A DNA stretch of 13,138 nucleotides, taken from positions 1-13,138 of the forward strand of contig JAUTWY010000018.1 in NCBI GenBank assembly GCA_030838305.1. The letters run 5' to 3'. Source of the DNA: Acidobacteriaceae bacterium. GTDB taxonomy: Bacteria; Acidobacteriota; Terriglobia; Terriglobales; Acidobacteriaceae. Each line of letters begins with the position of its first letter. Within the stretch, counting starts at the first letter, position 1. Below are positions 6,817-13,138 of this stretch, piece after piece. The translations under genes and the position numbers were made by a program. The notes below the pieces were generated by a model that saw nothing but the letters and a program-made list of their open reading frames with translations, ran no database searches and was not told the DNA's origin.

Positions 6817-8309
6817 AGCGAGCCTTACTCCCAATAATCGGGCTTCTTGGCCTTGCCGCCGGGTGCACGGTCGGTCCGCGCTACAGTCGCCCCGCCGCTG
6901 TGACACCTGCGCCCGACGCGTGGAAAACCCAGCCGCCATGGGAACAAGCCGCGCCCAAGGATTCGATCCCCAAAGGCGCGTGGTGGCAGATTTTCCACGA
7001 TCCCGCCCTCGATTCTTACGAGCAGCAATTGCTTCAAGCCAATCAATCTCTGGTTGCGGCGCGCGACCGTTTAGGCCAGGCCCGTTCGTTGGCTCGCGTA
7101 TCTACGGCGGAAATGTTCCCGCAGCTTTCTGTGGATCCCAGCGCGTTGCGTGAGCGCGGCTCCGGCAATCGTCCTCTGAATGGCGCGGAGCCGACCGTCG
7201 TGAACGGCAGTGTGACGTCAGTACGTCCGTTTACGCAGAATATTTTTACTGTCCCTTTCACGCTCAATTACGAGGCCGATCTCTTCGGACGCGTACGGCG
7301 CAATGTGGAAGCGGCCAACGCCTCGCTTCAGTCCACCGCGGCCGATCTGCAAAACGTGCAGCTGGTGTTGACGGCTGAGCTGGCCGCCGACTACTTCACA
7401 CTTCGAGAATTAGACGCTGAGTATCAAGTGGTACAGGAATCCGTCGGATATCAGCGCAAGGGGCTGGATCTGGTGAACCATCGCCACGAAGGCGGCGCTG
7501 CCAGCGGACTGGAAGTTGCACAGCAGGCGGCTCTCCTCGATTCCACGCTGTCGCAGTTGTCGCTGGTGCAACAGTCGCGCGCGCAGTTCGAGCACGCCAT
7601 CGCGGTGCTGGTGGGCCAACCTGCATCCGTGTTCAGCGTACCCATTGCTCCGCTGCGCGATGCACCGCCCCAGGTTCCCCTGGGCGTACCTTCCGACGTG
7701 CTGGAGCGTCGCCCCGACATCTCTAGCGCTGAACGCGTGATGGCATTTCAGAATGCGCAAGTTGGTATTGCCCGCACGGCCTTTTATCCGCACATCACGC
7801 TCAGCGGATCCGGCGGATTGGAGAGCAAGGATCTCGCATCGCTCTTCAACGCGTCGAGCTTCATCTGGTCGCTTGGCGCGGATGCCTTGGAACCCATCAT
7901 CCAGGGTGGAAGGAACCGCGCCAATCTTGCCGCTGCGCGTGCGGCGTATGACCAATCGGTCGCCAACTATCGCCAGTCGGTGCTCACCGCGTTCCAGCAG
8001 GTTGAGGACGGAATCAGCAATTTGAGCACTCTTTCAGAAGCTCTCGGTACCCAATCCGCCGCCGTCGAAGATGCGCGCCGCGCATTAACGATTGCCAACA
8101 ACCGTTACGTAGGCGGCGTTACCACGTATCTTGATGTCATCACCGCCCAGACCACCCTGCTGACCAACCAGCGCCTGGCAACACAGTTGCTAGGCCAGCA
8201 GATGGTCAGTTCGGTCTTTCTGGTAAAAGCTCTCGGCGGAGGGTGGGACGCAAGCGAAATCAACCACGAACAGGTTCATCCCCAGCCTGGTCAGATATTG
8301 CAGCCATAA
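6813..8309 (+). CDS. Efflux outer-membrane factor lipoprotein (TolC-like, NodT/OprM family)
   Basis: This is a 498-residue outer-membrane channel of the efflux system. It begins at GTG 6813, which overlaps the adaptor stop codon (GTGA), indicating coupled translation. The N-terminus is a lipoprotein signal with lipobox LAAGC (C18), followed by TVGPRYSRP, the typical start of mature NodT-family proteins (CTVGPDYxxP). Two tandem outer-membrane-efflux repeats follow. The first includes WWQIFHDPALDSY and NYEADLFGRVRRNVEAA. The second includes the diagnostic VPLGVPSDVLERRPDISSAE, then AFYPHITLSGSGG, and ends with NNRYVGGVTTYLDVITAQ. The length is normal for the family (about 460-500). It should form a trimeric beta-barrel and alpha-helical tunnel anchored by acylated C18. 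It is the last gene of the operon. Confidence 0.95.
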   Translation: MKRALLPIIGLLGLAAGCTVGPRYSRPAAVTPAPDAWKTQPPWEQAAPKDSIPKGAWWQIFHDPALDSYEQQLLQANQSLVAARDRLGQARSLARVSTAEMFPQLSVDPSALRERGSGNRPLNGAEPTVVNGSVTSVRPFTQNIFTVPFTLNYEADLFGRVRRNVEAANASLQSTAADLQNVQLVLTAELAADYFTLRELDAEYQVVQESVGYQRKGLDLVNHRHEGGAASGLEVAQQAALLDSTLSQLSLVQQSRAQFEHAIAVLVGQPASVFSVPIAPLRDAPPQVPLGVPSDVLERRPDISSAERVMAFQNAQVGIARTAFYPHITLSGSGGLESKDLASLFNASSFIWSLGADALEPIIQGGRNRANLAAARAAYDQSVANYRQSVLTAFQQVEDGISNLSTLSEALGTQSAAVEDARRALTIANNRYVGGVTTYLDVITAQTTLLTNQRLATQLLGQQMVSSVFLVKALGGGWDASEINHEQVHPQPGQILQP

Positions 8310-8342
8310 GCCGGCGACCATCAGATTTCTCGACGGCGGGGC

Positions 8343-8387
8343 CCGCGTTCGCAGGCCTGCGTCTGCCGCGTCTGCCCGCGTCTGCCG
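8343..8387. repeat. GC-rich patch: 12-bp palindrome plus three copies of GCGTCTGCC
   Basis: A perfect palindrome CGCAGGCCTGCG (8350-8361) runs straight into three direct copies of GCGTCTGCC at 8359-8367, 8368-8376 and 8378-8386, the last pair separated by one C. It starts about 40 bp after the stop of the outer-membrane factor gene. It has no trailing T run, so it is not a standard intrinsic terminator, although it could slow or stop transcription leaving the efflux operon. No function is assigned. Confidence 0.6.
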
Positions 8388-8393
8388 ATTCCA

Positions 8394-8422
8394 TTGACAA
8401 TAGCCGCAATTCAGCCTAAGAT
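8394..8422 (+). promoter_or_regulatory. Sigma70-type promoter upstream of the small gene at 8610
   Basis: A consensus -35 box TTGACA (8394-8399) is followed after exactly 17 nt by TAAGAT (8417-8422, four of six matches to TATAAT). An AT-rich stretch with a repeated CTTAATT (8450-8456 and 8461-8467) lies downstream. The implied transcript would have a leader of about 180 nt before the ATG at 8610. Confidence 0.5.
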
Positions 8423-8609
8423 TGTTATTGAAGCGGCACTCCTTCTTAACTTAATTCTTTCTTAATTACTCTTTCAAGTTCCTGGGAAGTAAGTCAGCCT
8501 ATCTGATTCCACGAACGCGCCTGTTCAGAGAGTAATCGCAGCGATGCAGCAGCCAGTTAGAAGCTTTTTTGCGTCCGACCATCTTTCGTCTGAGCCTGGA
8601 AAGGAAAAC

Positions 8610-8822
8610 ATGACCAACACGAAGTTTCTTGTGAAAGTGAACCGCAGTGGTACACGCGCTCCAGAATACGTGCAGCGCATTGATCGGACTCCCATCCAAA
8701 CCACTACCAATCGCAAGCTGGCGCTGGCGATGGGGCGATTCACTGCGGAAGACGCGGTCAAGTCCATTCAGAATTCCCGATGCACTCCGGAGTTGGTGTC
8801 GGTCCAGGTTAGCGTCCAGTAG
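8610..8822 (+). CDS. Small protein of unknown function (70 aa)
   Basis: I do not recognise this family. ATG 8610 is chosen because AAGGA (8601-8605) sits 4 nt upstream; an in-frame ATG at 8544 would add 22 residues but lacks such a site. The protein starts MTNTKFLVKVNRSG, contains PEYVQRIDRTPIQTTTNRKL and ends FTAEDAVKSIQNSRCTPELV plus a short tail. It has no signal peptide or membrane segment and is basic and soluble in appearance. The pattern suggests beta-strands flanking a helix (about 44-56). The gene stands alone, with a good promoter upstream and a strong terminator about 80 bp downstream, which argues that it is expressed as its own unit. Single cysteine at about residue 59. The reality of the gene rests on its ribosome binding site, promoter and terminator rather than on homology. 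Confidence 0.65.
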   Translation: MTNTKFLVKVNRSGTRAPEYVQRIDRTPIQTTTNRKLALAMGRFTAEDAVKSIQNSRCTPELVSVQVSVQ

Positions 8823-8902
8823 TTGGGAGCGAGTTTCCGGTCTGCTTGACTAGTCACAGTTGGTCTCGTAATCGGCATATACGCGGCGGCGATAAGTTCA
8901 CC

Positions 8903-8938
8903 AAAAGCCTCAGCCTGTTGGCTGGGGCTTTTGCTTTT
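8903..8938 (+). terminator. Rho-independent terminator
   Basis: A 13-bp stem, AAAAGCCTCAGCC (8903-8915) against GGCTGGGGCTTTT (8920-8932) with one T-G wobble, encloses a TGTT loop and is followed by GCTTTT. It lies 80 bp after the stop of the 70-aa gene. The A-rich 5' side means it could also work in the reverse direction, but no minus-strand gene ends here. Confidence 0.85.
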
Positions 8939-9086
8939 GATCGGGTTTCGCGCTACACATCCTGGGAGAAATCATTACGAGCGCGAAATTCCGAGTGTGC
9001 CGCGTGCATGAAAAATCCACTCCTGCCGGATTACCGTAGTATTCTCCCGAGGAACAAGTTTCTTGGGTCTTGGGTCTCGGTCTGCG

Positions 9087-9092
9087 AAAGGA
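9087..9092 (+). promoter_or_regulatory. Ribosome binding site that decides the GTG start at 9099
   Basis: AAAGGA lies 6 nt before GTG 9099. The longer reading from TTG 9063 has no comparable site and would add only twelve residues of low-complexity appearance, so the GTG is preferred. The 276-bp gap before this gene otherwise holds the terminator at 8903-8938 and no clear promoter. Confidence 0.6.
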
Positions 9093-9098
9093 CGGCAC

Positions 9099-10895
9099 GT
9101 GGAGCATAACGAAAAAACCCGATATAACCGCTTTCTCCTTCTAGTGGCAGGCTTGGGGGGCTTGCTCTACGGAGTGGACGTGGGCATTATCGCGGGCGCT
9201 CTGCCGTATCTGGAGGCCACTTCCGGTTTGACCGCAGGCCAGCTTTCAATCGTCGTCGCTGCGGTATTGCTTGGCAGCGTCATCTCAACACTGTTTGCGG
9301 GAGTTCTCGCTGACTGGATGGGACGCAGGCTGCTCATGACGCTCAGCGGCGTGCTGTTTGTGGTCAGCATTCCGGTGATTGCGCTTTCGCACAGCTATGA
9401 AGCTCTTGTGCTTGGCCGGCTATTGCAGGGCATCAGCGCCGGCTTGATCGGTGTGGTGGTGCCGCTCTATCTGGCGGAGTGTTTGTCGGCGTCGAGCCGT
9501 GGCAAGGGCACAGGAATTTTCCAGTGGTTGTTGACACTCGGCATCGTGACGGCAGCGGTGGTCGGGATGTTCTTCAGTATTCGCGTCGAAGAGGTCGCAA
9601 AGCTCGGCGACGCTGCTCGACTCTTGGCCTTCAAGGACACGGCTTGGCGCAGCATCTTCTGGGTTTCGCTGCCGCCCGGCATCTTGTTCGTAATCGGCAG
9701 CCTCATGGTTGCGGAGTCCCCACGCTGGCTCTTTCGCCGGGGAAAACGTGACGCCGCACAGGCGGCGCTTCTGCGATCGCGGACCCCGGAGCAGGCAAGT
9801 CTTGAACTGGCGGAGATGGAACAGGCTGCGGCCGCTGAAAAATCCAGCACATCCGCCGGAGCCAAAACCAAGGAATCGCTTTTGCGTCGCAAATACGTGA
9901 TTCCGTTTGTGCTCGCCTGCGTCATCCTCGCGTGCAATCAAGCCACCGGCGTCAACTCCATCATCGGCTACAACGCGAACATTCTTTTGCAAAGTGGACT
10001 CTCCGATGTTCAGGCGCATTGGGGCTACGTGCTTTTTACCGTCGTAAACTTTCTGATGACGATTGGCGGCGTCCTGCTGGTGGATCGCAAGGGACGCAAA
10101 TTCCTGCTGTCGCTCGGCAGCGCTGGGATTATCGCGTCACTGCTTTGCACGGGCGTACTGTTCCGCCGCACCGAGAAACTGCGGGTGGATTCTCGAGCCG
10201 CCGTTCAATCGATGGTCAGTGCCGATCAGAAGCTAACGCTGCTTTACGACGAAAAGGCTGCGGACAATCTCTTAGCGGCGAGCGGTGATATGGGCGATGC
10301 TCTGAGGAAGCGTCCCACGTCCTTGATTGTGATCTACTCGTGCGGAGATTTTCGCGCCGCCACCAAAGTCGCGCGGTCCGATGACACCGCGGCCAAGCCG
10401 ATTGAGATCACGCAGGAAAGCTGCCTGCCCGCAAACAAAGTGGTGGCCTTCTTCTCCAATCCGTTTAGCAATCTAGACGCTTCGCGGCAGGCGCCGCTTC
10501 GAATCGAGAATGCGTTGATGAGTTTGGTGCCAAGCACCCACAATGGCTGGCTGGTAGCGATTACGCTTTTCGTTTTCATGGCTTTTTTTGCGATAGGACC
10601 GGGAGTGTGCGTGTGGCTGGCGCTCTCTGAGCTTATGCCAACTCGCATTCGGTCCAACGGGATGAGTATCGCGTTGTTGATTAACCAGGCGGTGTCGACC
10701 GGCATCGCCGCCACGTTTCTGCCTACGGTCGGAAAGTACGGCTACTCAACCATGTTTTTTGCGTTTGCGGCCTGCACCGTGGTTTATTTCATCACCGCCG
10801 CGGTCTTCCTTCCTGAAACGAAAGGCAAAACGTTGGAAGAGATCGAAGCCCATTTTGAAGGCGCGAAGAAAAATCCTGGACTCGCAACTGCCTAA
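9099..10895 (+). CDS. Sugar-porter family MFS transporter with a large extracytoplasmic insertion
   Basis: This is a 598-residue sugar transporter of the major facilitator superfamily, probably a sugar:H+ symporter of the inner membrane. Sugar-porter signatures occur in order: GVDVGIIAGALPYL in TM1, ADWMGRR after TM2, GRLLQGISAGLIGVVVPLYL in TM4, ESPRWLFRRGK after TM6, QATGVNSIIGYN in TM7, DRKGRK after TM8, LSELMPTRIRSNG after TM10 and PETKGKTLEEIEAHF after TM12. Typical members are 450-500 residues. The excess is a hydrophilic segment of about 125 residues (about 355-481, from FRRTEKL to VPSTHN) between TM9 and TM10, predicted to face the periplasm, with two cysteines that could form a disulfide. 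The QQ usual in TM7 is QA here, so the substrate cannot be inferred. It ends 12 bp before the convergent FucP-like gene. Confidence 0.92.
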   Translation: MEHNEKTRYNRFLLLVAGLGGLLYGVDVGIIAGALPYLEATSGLTAGQLSIVVAAVLLGSVISTLFAGVLADWMGRRLLMTLSGVLFVVSIPVIALSHSYEALVLGRLLQGISAGLIGVVVPLYLAECLSASSRGKGTGIFQWLLTLGIVTAAVVGMFFSIRVEEVAKLGDAARLLAFKDTAWRSIFWVSLPPGILFVIGSLMVAESPRWLFRRGKRDAAQAALLRSRTPEQASLELAEMEQAAAAEKSSTSAGAKTKESLLRRKYVIPFVLACVILACNQATGVNSIIGYNANILLQSGLSDVQAHWGYVLFTVVNFLMTIGGVLLVDRKGRKFLLSLGSAGIIASLLCTGVLFRRTEKLRVDSRAAVQSMVSADQKLTLLYDEKAADNLLAASGDMGDALRKRPTSLIVIYSCGDFRAATKVARSDDTAAKPIEITQESCLPANKVVAFFSNPFSNLDASRQAPLRIENALMSLVPSTHNGWLVAITLFVFMAFFAIGPGVCVWLALSELMPTRIRSNGMSIALLINQAVSTGIAATFLPTVGKYGYSTMFFAFAACTVVYFITAAVFLPETKGKTLEEIEAHFEGAKKNPGLATA

Positions 10896-10907
10896 GTTGC
10901 TCACCGC

Positions 10908-12209
10908 TCAGGCGCGCGCGCGTTCACTGTTAGGCTTCGATCCACTCAGGGCGAAGAACAAAATGTAGAGATAACAGATCACCGGCAGAAAGAAGGCGTG
11001 GTGAATTCCGATCCGGTCGGCAACCGCGCCTTGCGCCAGGGGGATGATGGCTCCGCCAACGATCGCCATGATCATGACTCCGGAACCGTCTCCTGTAAGC
11101 GGTCCAAGTTCCGCTACGCCTAGAGTGAAAATGCTGGGAAACATGATGGAATTGAAGAACCCGACGAGAATGATGCTCCCCATGGCGAAGTGTCCCGTGC
11201 TCATCATGGAAATGGCCACAAGGGCGGCAGCGCAGACGGCGCAAATGCCCAGCAGGTGCCCGGTCTTCATTTTTTGCAGTAGCCCAGATCCGATGAAACG
11301 GCCAACCATGGCTCCGCCCCAGTAAAAGGCAACGAAACTGGCCGCGGCTTTCTCCGTCAGGCCGCCGATATCCGGCTGACTGAAATAGTTCACCAGAAAA
11401 CTGCCGATGGAAACCTCTGCGCCGACGTAAACGAAAATGGCAAGCGCTCCAAAAATCAGGTTCGGATGCCTCCAGATGGAGTCATTTACTTTTTCGCCGA
11501 CGGCATGTTGGGCATGCGGGATTTTGGGTAGCTTGAAACTGCCGATCGCAACCGCCAGCAGCACCAGCGCGATACCCAAACCGATGTATGGCAGCTTCAC
11601 CGTTGCCGCCTCATGCAGCCGATACGCTTGCAAAGCATCGGGGGCCAGGGCCCGAATTTCCTGGATAGTGAGTGGGGCCGCGGTCAAAATCAGCAGCCCC
11701 CCGAAGAAAGGCGCTAGAAATGTTCCCAGCGAATTGAACGCCTGTGTCAGATTCAGACGGCTGGAAGCAGTCTGCGGCTTGCCCAGCACCGTCACATAGG
11801 GATTAGCCGCCACCTGCAAACACGTGATCCCGGCAGCAAGTACGATCAGCGCCATCAGGAACAGCGGGTAGGACGGAACACTGGCGGCCGGCACGAAAAG
11901 AAATGCGCCCACCCCCATGGTGAGCAGACCCACCACCATGGAGCGCTGATACCCGATCCAGTCGATGACCTTTGCCGAAGGTATGGAAAAAATAAAGTAT
12001 GCTCCAAAAAAAGCGAACTGAATGAGCATGATCTCTTTGTAATTGAGGTCGAAAATCGGCTTCAGGTGAGGGACAAGAATGTCATTGAGGCAAGTGAGAA
12101 AGCCCCACATAAAAAACAACGTAGTCACTATCGTCAGTGGAACGGCATAAGACGCTGACGGTTCGGAAGCAGATGTGCTAGTGGAAGTGCTAGGAGCAAC
12201 GATTGCCAT
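10908..12209 (-). CDS. FucP/GluP-family sugar:H+ symporter (MFS)
   Basis: This is a 433-residue, 12-TM carrier of the FHS family, which includes L-fucose permease FucP and glucose/galactose transporter GluP. Diagnostic sequence includes FFMWGFLTCLNDILVPHLK (about 32-50), FAFFGAYFIFSIPSAKVIDWIGY (about 65-87), TCLQVAANPYVTVLG (about 129-143) and SRLNLTQAFNSLGTFLAP. D43 lines up with proton-coupling D46 of E. coli FucP; the FucP E135 position is Q132, with the same 89-residue spacing, which I recall as typical of the GluP-like branch. Glucose/galactose uptake is therefore more likely than fucose. The first 20 residues are a Ser/Thr-rich low-complexity tail. The start is ATG 12209; the Shine-Dalgarno is weak. 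The gene is convergent with the sugar porter. Confidence 0.92.
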   Translation of the reverse strand: MAIVAPSTSTSTSASEPSASYAVPLTIVTTLFFMWGFLTCLNDILVPHLKPIFDLNYKEIMLIQFAFFGAYFIFSIPSAKVIDWIGYQRSMVVGLLTMGVGAFLFVPAASVPSYPLFLMALIVLAAGITCLQVAANPYVTVLGKPQTASSRLNLTQAFNSLGTFLAPFFGGLLILTAAPLTIQEIRALAPDALQAYRLHEAATVKLPYIGLGIALVLLAVAIGSFKLPKIPHAQHAVGEKVNDSIWRHPNLIFGALAIFVYVGAEVSIGSFLVNYFSQPDIGGLTEKAAASFVAFYWGGAMVGRFIGSGLLQKMKTGHLLGICAVCAAALVAISMMSTGHFAMGSIILVGFFNSIMFPSIFTLGVAELGPLTGDGSGVMIMAIVGGAIIPLAQGAVADRIGIHHAFFLPVICYLYILFFALSGSKPNSERARA

Positions 12210-12375
12210 GGCTTGATGTCCGCCCGTGATCAGGGATTTTCAGCCTACGTGCCCACCGATCATAGCATCGCCCGGCTACGCTCCGGTATAGCCACTCGAA
12301 GGACACGGAGAATCGCCGAAGAATAGTTTACGGGTAGCTTCAGTCTCTGGGTTTAGGGGGAATCGGTTCTTCGCA
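12210..12375. other. Intergenic gap between the FucP-like gene and the acetyltransferase
   Basis: This 166-bp gap holds the upstream region of the FucP-like gene and the 3' flank of the acetyltransferase gene. A TATGAT hexamer on the minus strand (complement of 12259-12264) is a possible -10 for the FucP-like gene, but no matching -35 is evident. No clear terminator was seen. Confidence 0.3.
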
Positions 12376-12891
12376 TCACAGCTGGGGTTGGATCCTTACC
12401 AGCCAATTCGCCGGTTCGGGAAGGATCGCAAACGTGGGGAGCTTGCCCCGCACCATGGCCACTTCGTCGCAATTGTGGAACCTGGGACAAACGTGGCAAT
12501 CCTTGTAAATCTTGTCGGGAAGATCCTCGCGTCGAGCCATCTCGAAGCCCTGCCGCGCAAAGAATTCGGGAGCTCGGGTGAACAGGCAAATGCAATCCAC
12601 CCGATGCCGCCTGGCTTCCGCCATCAAAGCCTTCATCAGCCGGCTGCCGCCACCATGGCCCTGCGCGCGTGGCCCAACGGTGATGGAGCGAATCTCGGCC
12701 AGATGTGTACCGTAAAGATGCAGCGCCCCACATCCGATAACTTGGCCTTCGTTTTCGAGAACCACAAAGTCTCTTACGTTCTCACAAATCTCCGCCAGCG
12801 TGCGCGGCAGTAAGGTGCCATCGCCGGAATAGGCCGAGATCAGCTCGTGAATATGCTTCGCATCCGGCAAAATAGCTTTACGCGTGCGCAT
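12376..12891 (-). CDS. argA: GNAT-family N-acetyltransferase, probable short N-acetylglutamate synthase
   Basis: This 171-residue GNAT enzyme probably transfers acetyl from acetyl-CoA to glutamate, the first step of arginine synthesis. Core GNAT features are the N-terminal strand MRTRKAILPDAKHIHELI, AEIRSITVGPRAQGHGGGSR (about 65-84) with the CoA-binding QxxGxG element (Q77-G82), and FYxxxGF-like FFARQGFEM (110-118). The C-terminal stretch KIYKDCHVCPRFHNCDEVAM carries C132, C135 and C141, a Cys-containing block I associate with stand-alone ArgA-type NAGS proteins. It lacks the amino-acid-kinase domain of classical ArgA. ATG 12891 is chosen because GGGGAGG lies just upstream; the reading from 12936 adds a tail without support. 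The start overlaps the argH stop region by 14 bp, so the two genes are co-transcribed and probably translationally coupled. GNAT family is certain; glutamate as substrate is inferred from the argH neighbour and the Cys block. Confidence 0.82.
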   Translation of the reverse strand: MRTRKAILPDAKHIHELISAYSGDGTLLPRTLAEICENVRDFVVLENEGQVIGCGALHLYGTHLAEIRSITVGPRAQGHGGGSRLMKALMAEARRHRVDCICLFTRAPEFFARQGFEMARREDLPDKIYKDCHVCPRFHNCDEVAMVRGKLPTFAILPEPANWLVRIQPQL

Positions 12892-13138
12892 GGACCTCCC
12901 CGCGTAAAGCATCGATTTTTTCCCGCGCCGCCGCAATTGCCTTCTTCACCCTGGCTGGGGCAGTGCCGCCAACCACATCGTGGATCGCCAGTACAGAAGC
13001 CGGTTTGAGGCAGTCTCCAAACCTCTCATCGAATACCGGATTCAGGCTTCGCAGGTCATCAAGCGTCAAATCTTGAAGCTCGCAATTCTTCTTTAGACAA
13101 AGCTTTACCGCCTTGCCGATTTGTTCGTGCGCCAGCCT
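12878..13138 (-). CDS. argH: Argininosuccinate lyase, C-terminal 86 residues, cut by right window edge
   Basis: This open frame continues past the right edge and ends at TAA (complement of 12878-12880). It encodes the C-terminal domain of argininosuccinate lyase: RLAHEQIGKAVKLCLKKN, then LQDLTLDDLRSLNPVFDE and VLAIHDVVGGTAPARVKKAI. These match the ArgH pattern AH..vg..v..a, L..l.L.elr..sp.F, and the GGTAP..V near the end. ArgH splits argininosuccinate into arginine and fumarate in the cytoplasm. The active-site serine loop lies upstream, outside the window. It overlaps the GNAT gene by 14 bp. I recognise the family with good confidence from this tail alone. Confidence 0.88.
   Translation of the reverse strand, partial: RLAHEQIGKAVKLCLKKNCELQDLTLDDLRSLNPVFDERFGDCLKPASVLAIHDVVGGTAPARVKKAIAAAREKIDALRGEVHAHA

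Noticed and set aside
2220..8309. Heavy-metal (CzcCBA-type) efflux, given the nearby nickel/cobalt permease
   Set aside because: The RND TM4 sequence GILVDDATVEIENIE is nearer the drug/lipophile type, and a TetR rather than a metal sensor is adjacent.
8544..8609. Earlier ATG start for the small unknown gene
   Set aside because: There is no ribosome binding site before 8544, whereas AAGGA sits 4 nt before ATG 8610.
8846..9109. Plus-strand 87-aa reading frame between the small gene and the sugar porter
   Set aside because: It runs through the strong terminator stem at 8903-8938, which accounts for part of its sequence, and it has no ribosome binding site.
10884..10900. Small hairpin GCAACT/AGTTGC over the sugar-porter stop codon as a shared terminator
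   Set aside because: The stem is only 6 bp with no T run on either side, too weak to call.
12892..12936. Earlier start for the acetyltransferase, adding 15 residues
   Set aside because: The added residues do not fit the GNAT N-terminus, and the GGGGAGG site just before ATG 12891 supports the shorter form.
1..13138. CRISPR arrays, toxin-antitoxin pairs, retrons, insertion-sequence ends or known defence genes
   Set aside because: I looked for repeat-spacer arrays, short paired genes, transposase motifs and terminal inverted repeats and saw none beyond the integrase fragment.

Overview
The window looks like a chromosomal segment of a soil or sediment bacterium, most likely an Acidobacteriota member. 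That placement is inferred from moderately high GC, the sequence style of the efflux genes, the integrase and the FucP/GluP-type carrier; no rRNA or marker gene in the window settles it. Apart from one truncated integrase, the content is housekeeping and transport. I do not see a convincing, previously undescribed multi-gene system.

Layout. Positions 1-333 (minus strand) hold the N-terminal part of a tyrosine-recombinase integrase, cut by the left edge and reading away from a complete tRNA-Ser(UGA) at 439-528. A nickel/cobalt-type permease (599-1396, plus) follows and converges on a TetR-family regulator (1436-2083, minus). The regulator diverges from a complete tripartite efflux operon: RND pump (2220-5372), membrane-fusion protein (5401-6816) and outer-membrane lipoprotein channel (6813-8309). 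The 136-bp divergent gap carries an imperfect palindrome that is a plausible TetR operator.

A GC-rich repeat patch (8343-8387) lies beyond the efflux operon. Next is a small isolated gene of unknown function (8610-8822), with a good sigma70-type promoter upstream and a strong rho-independent terminator downstream. Two sugar carriers of the major facilitator superfamily then converge with only 12 bp between their stop codons. One is a sugar-porter protein (9099-10895, plus) with an unusual extracytoplasmic insertion of about 125 residues. The other is a FucP/GluP-type carrier (10908-12209, minus). The right end holds the tail of an arginine-biosynthesis operon on the minus strand: the C-terminus of argH (argininosuccinate lyase), overlapped by a short GNAT-type N-acetylglutamate synthase (12376-12891).

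How the genes work together. TetR, RND, adaptor and outer-membrane factor form a regulated drug or lipophile efflux unit spanning both membranes, so the organism is Gram-negative in architecture. ArgH and the acetyltransferase catalyse the last and the first committed steps of arginine synthesis. The two carriers suggest sugar uptake, but no sugar-catabolic genes lie beside them.
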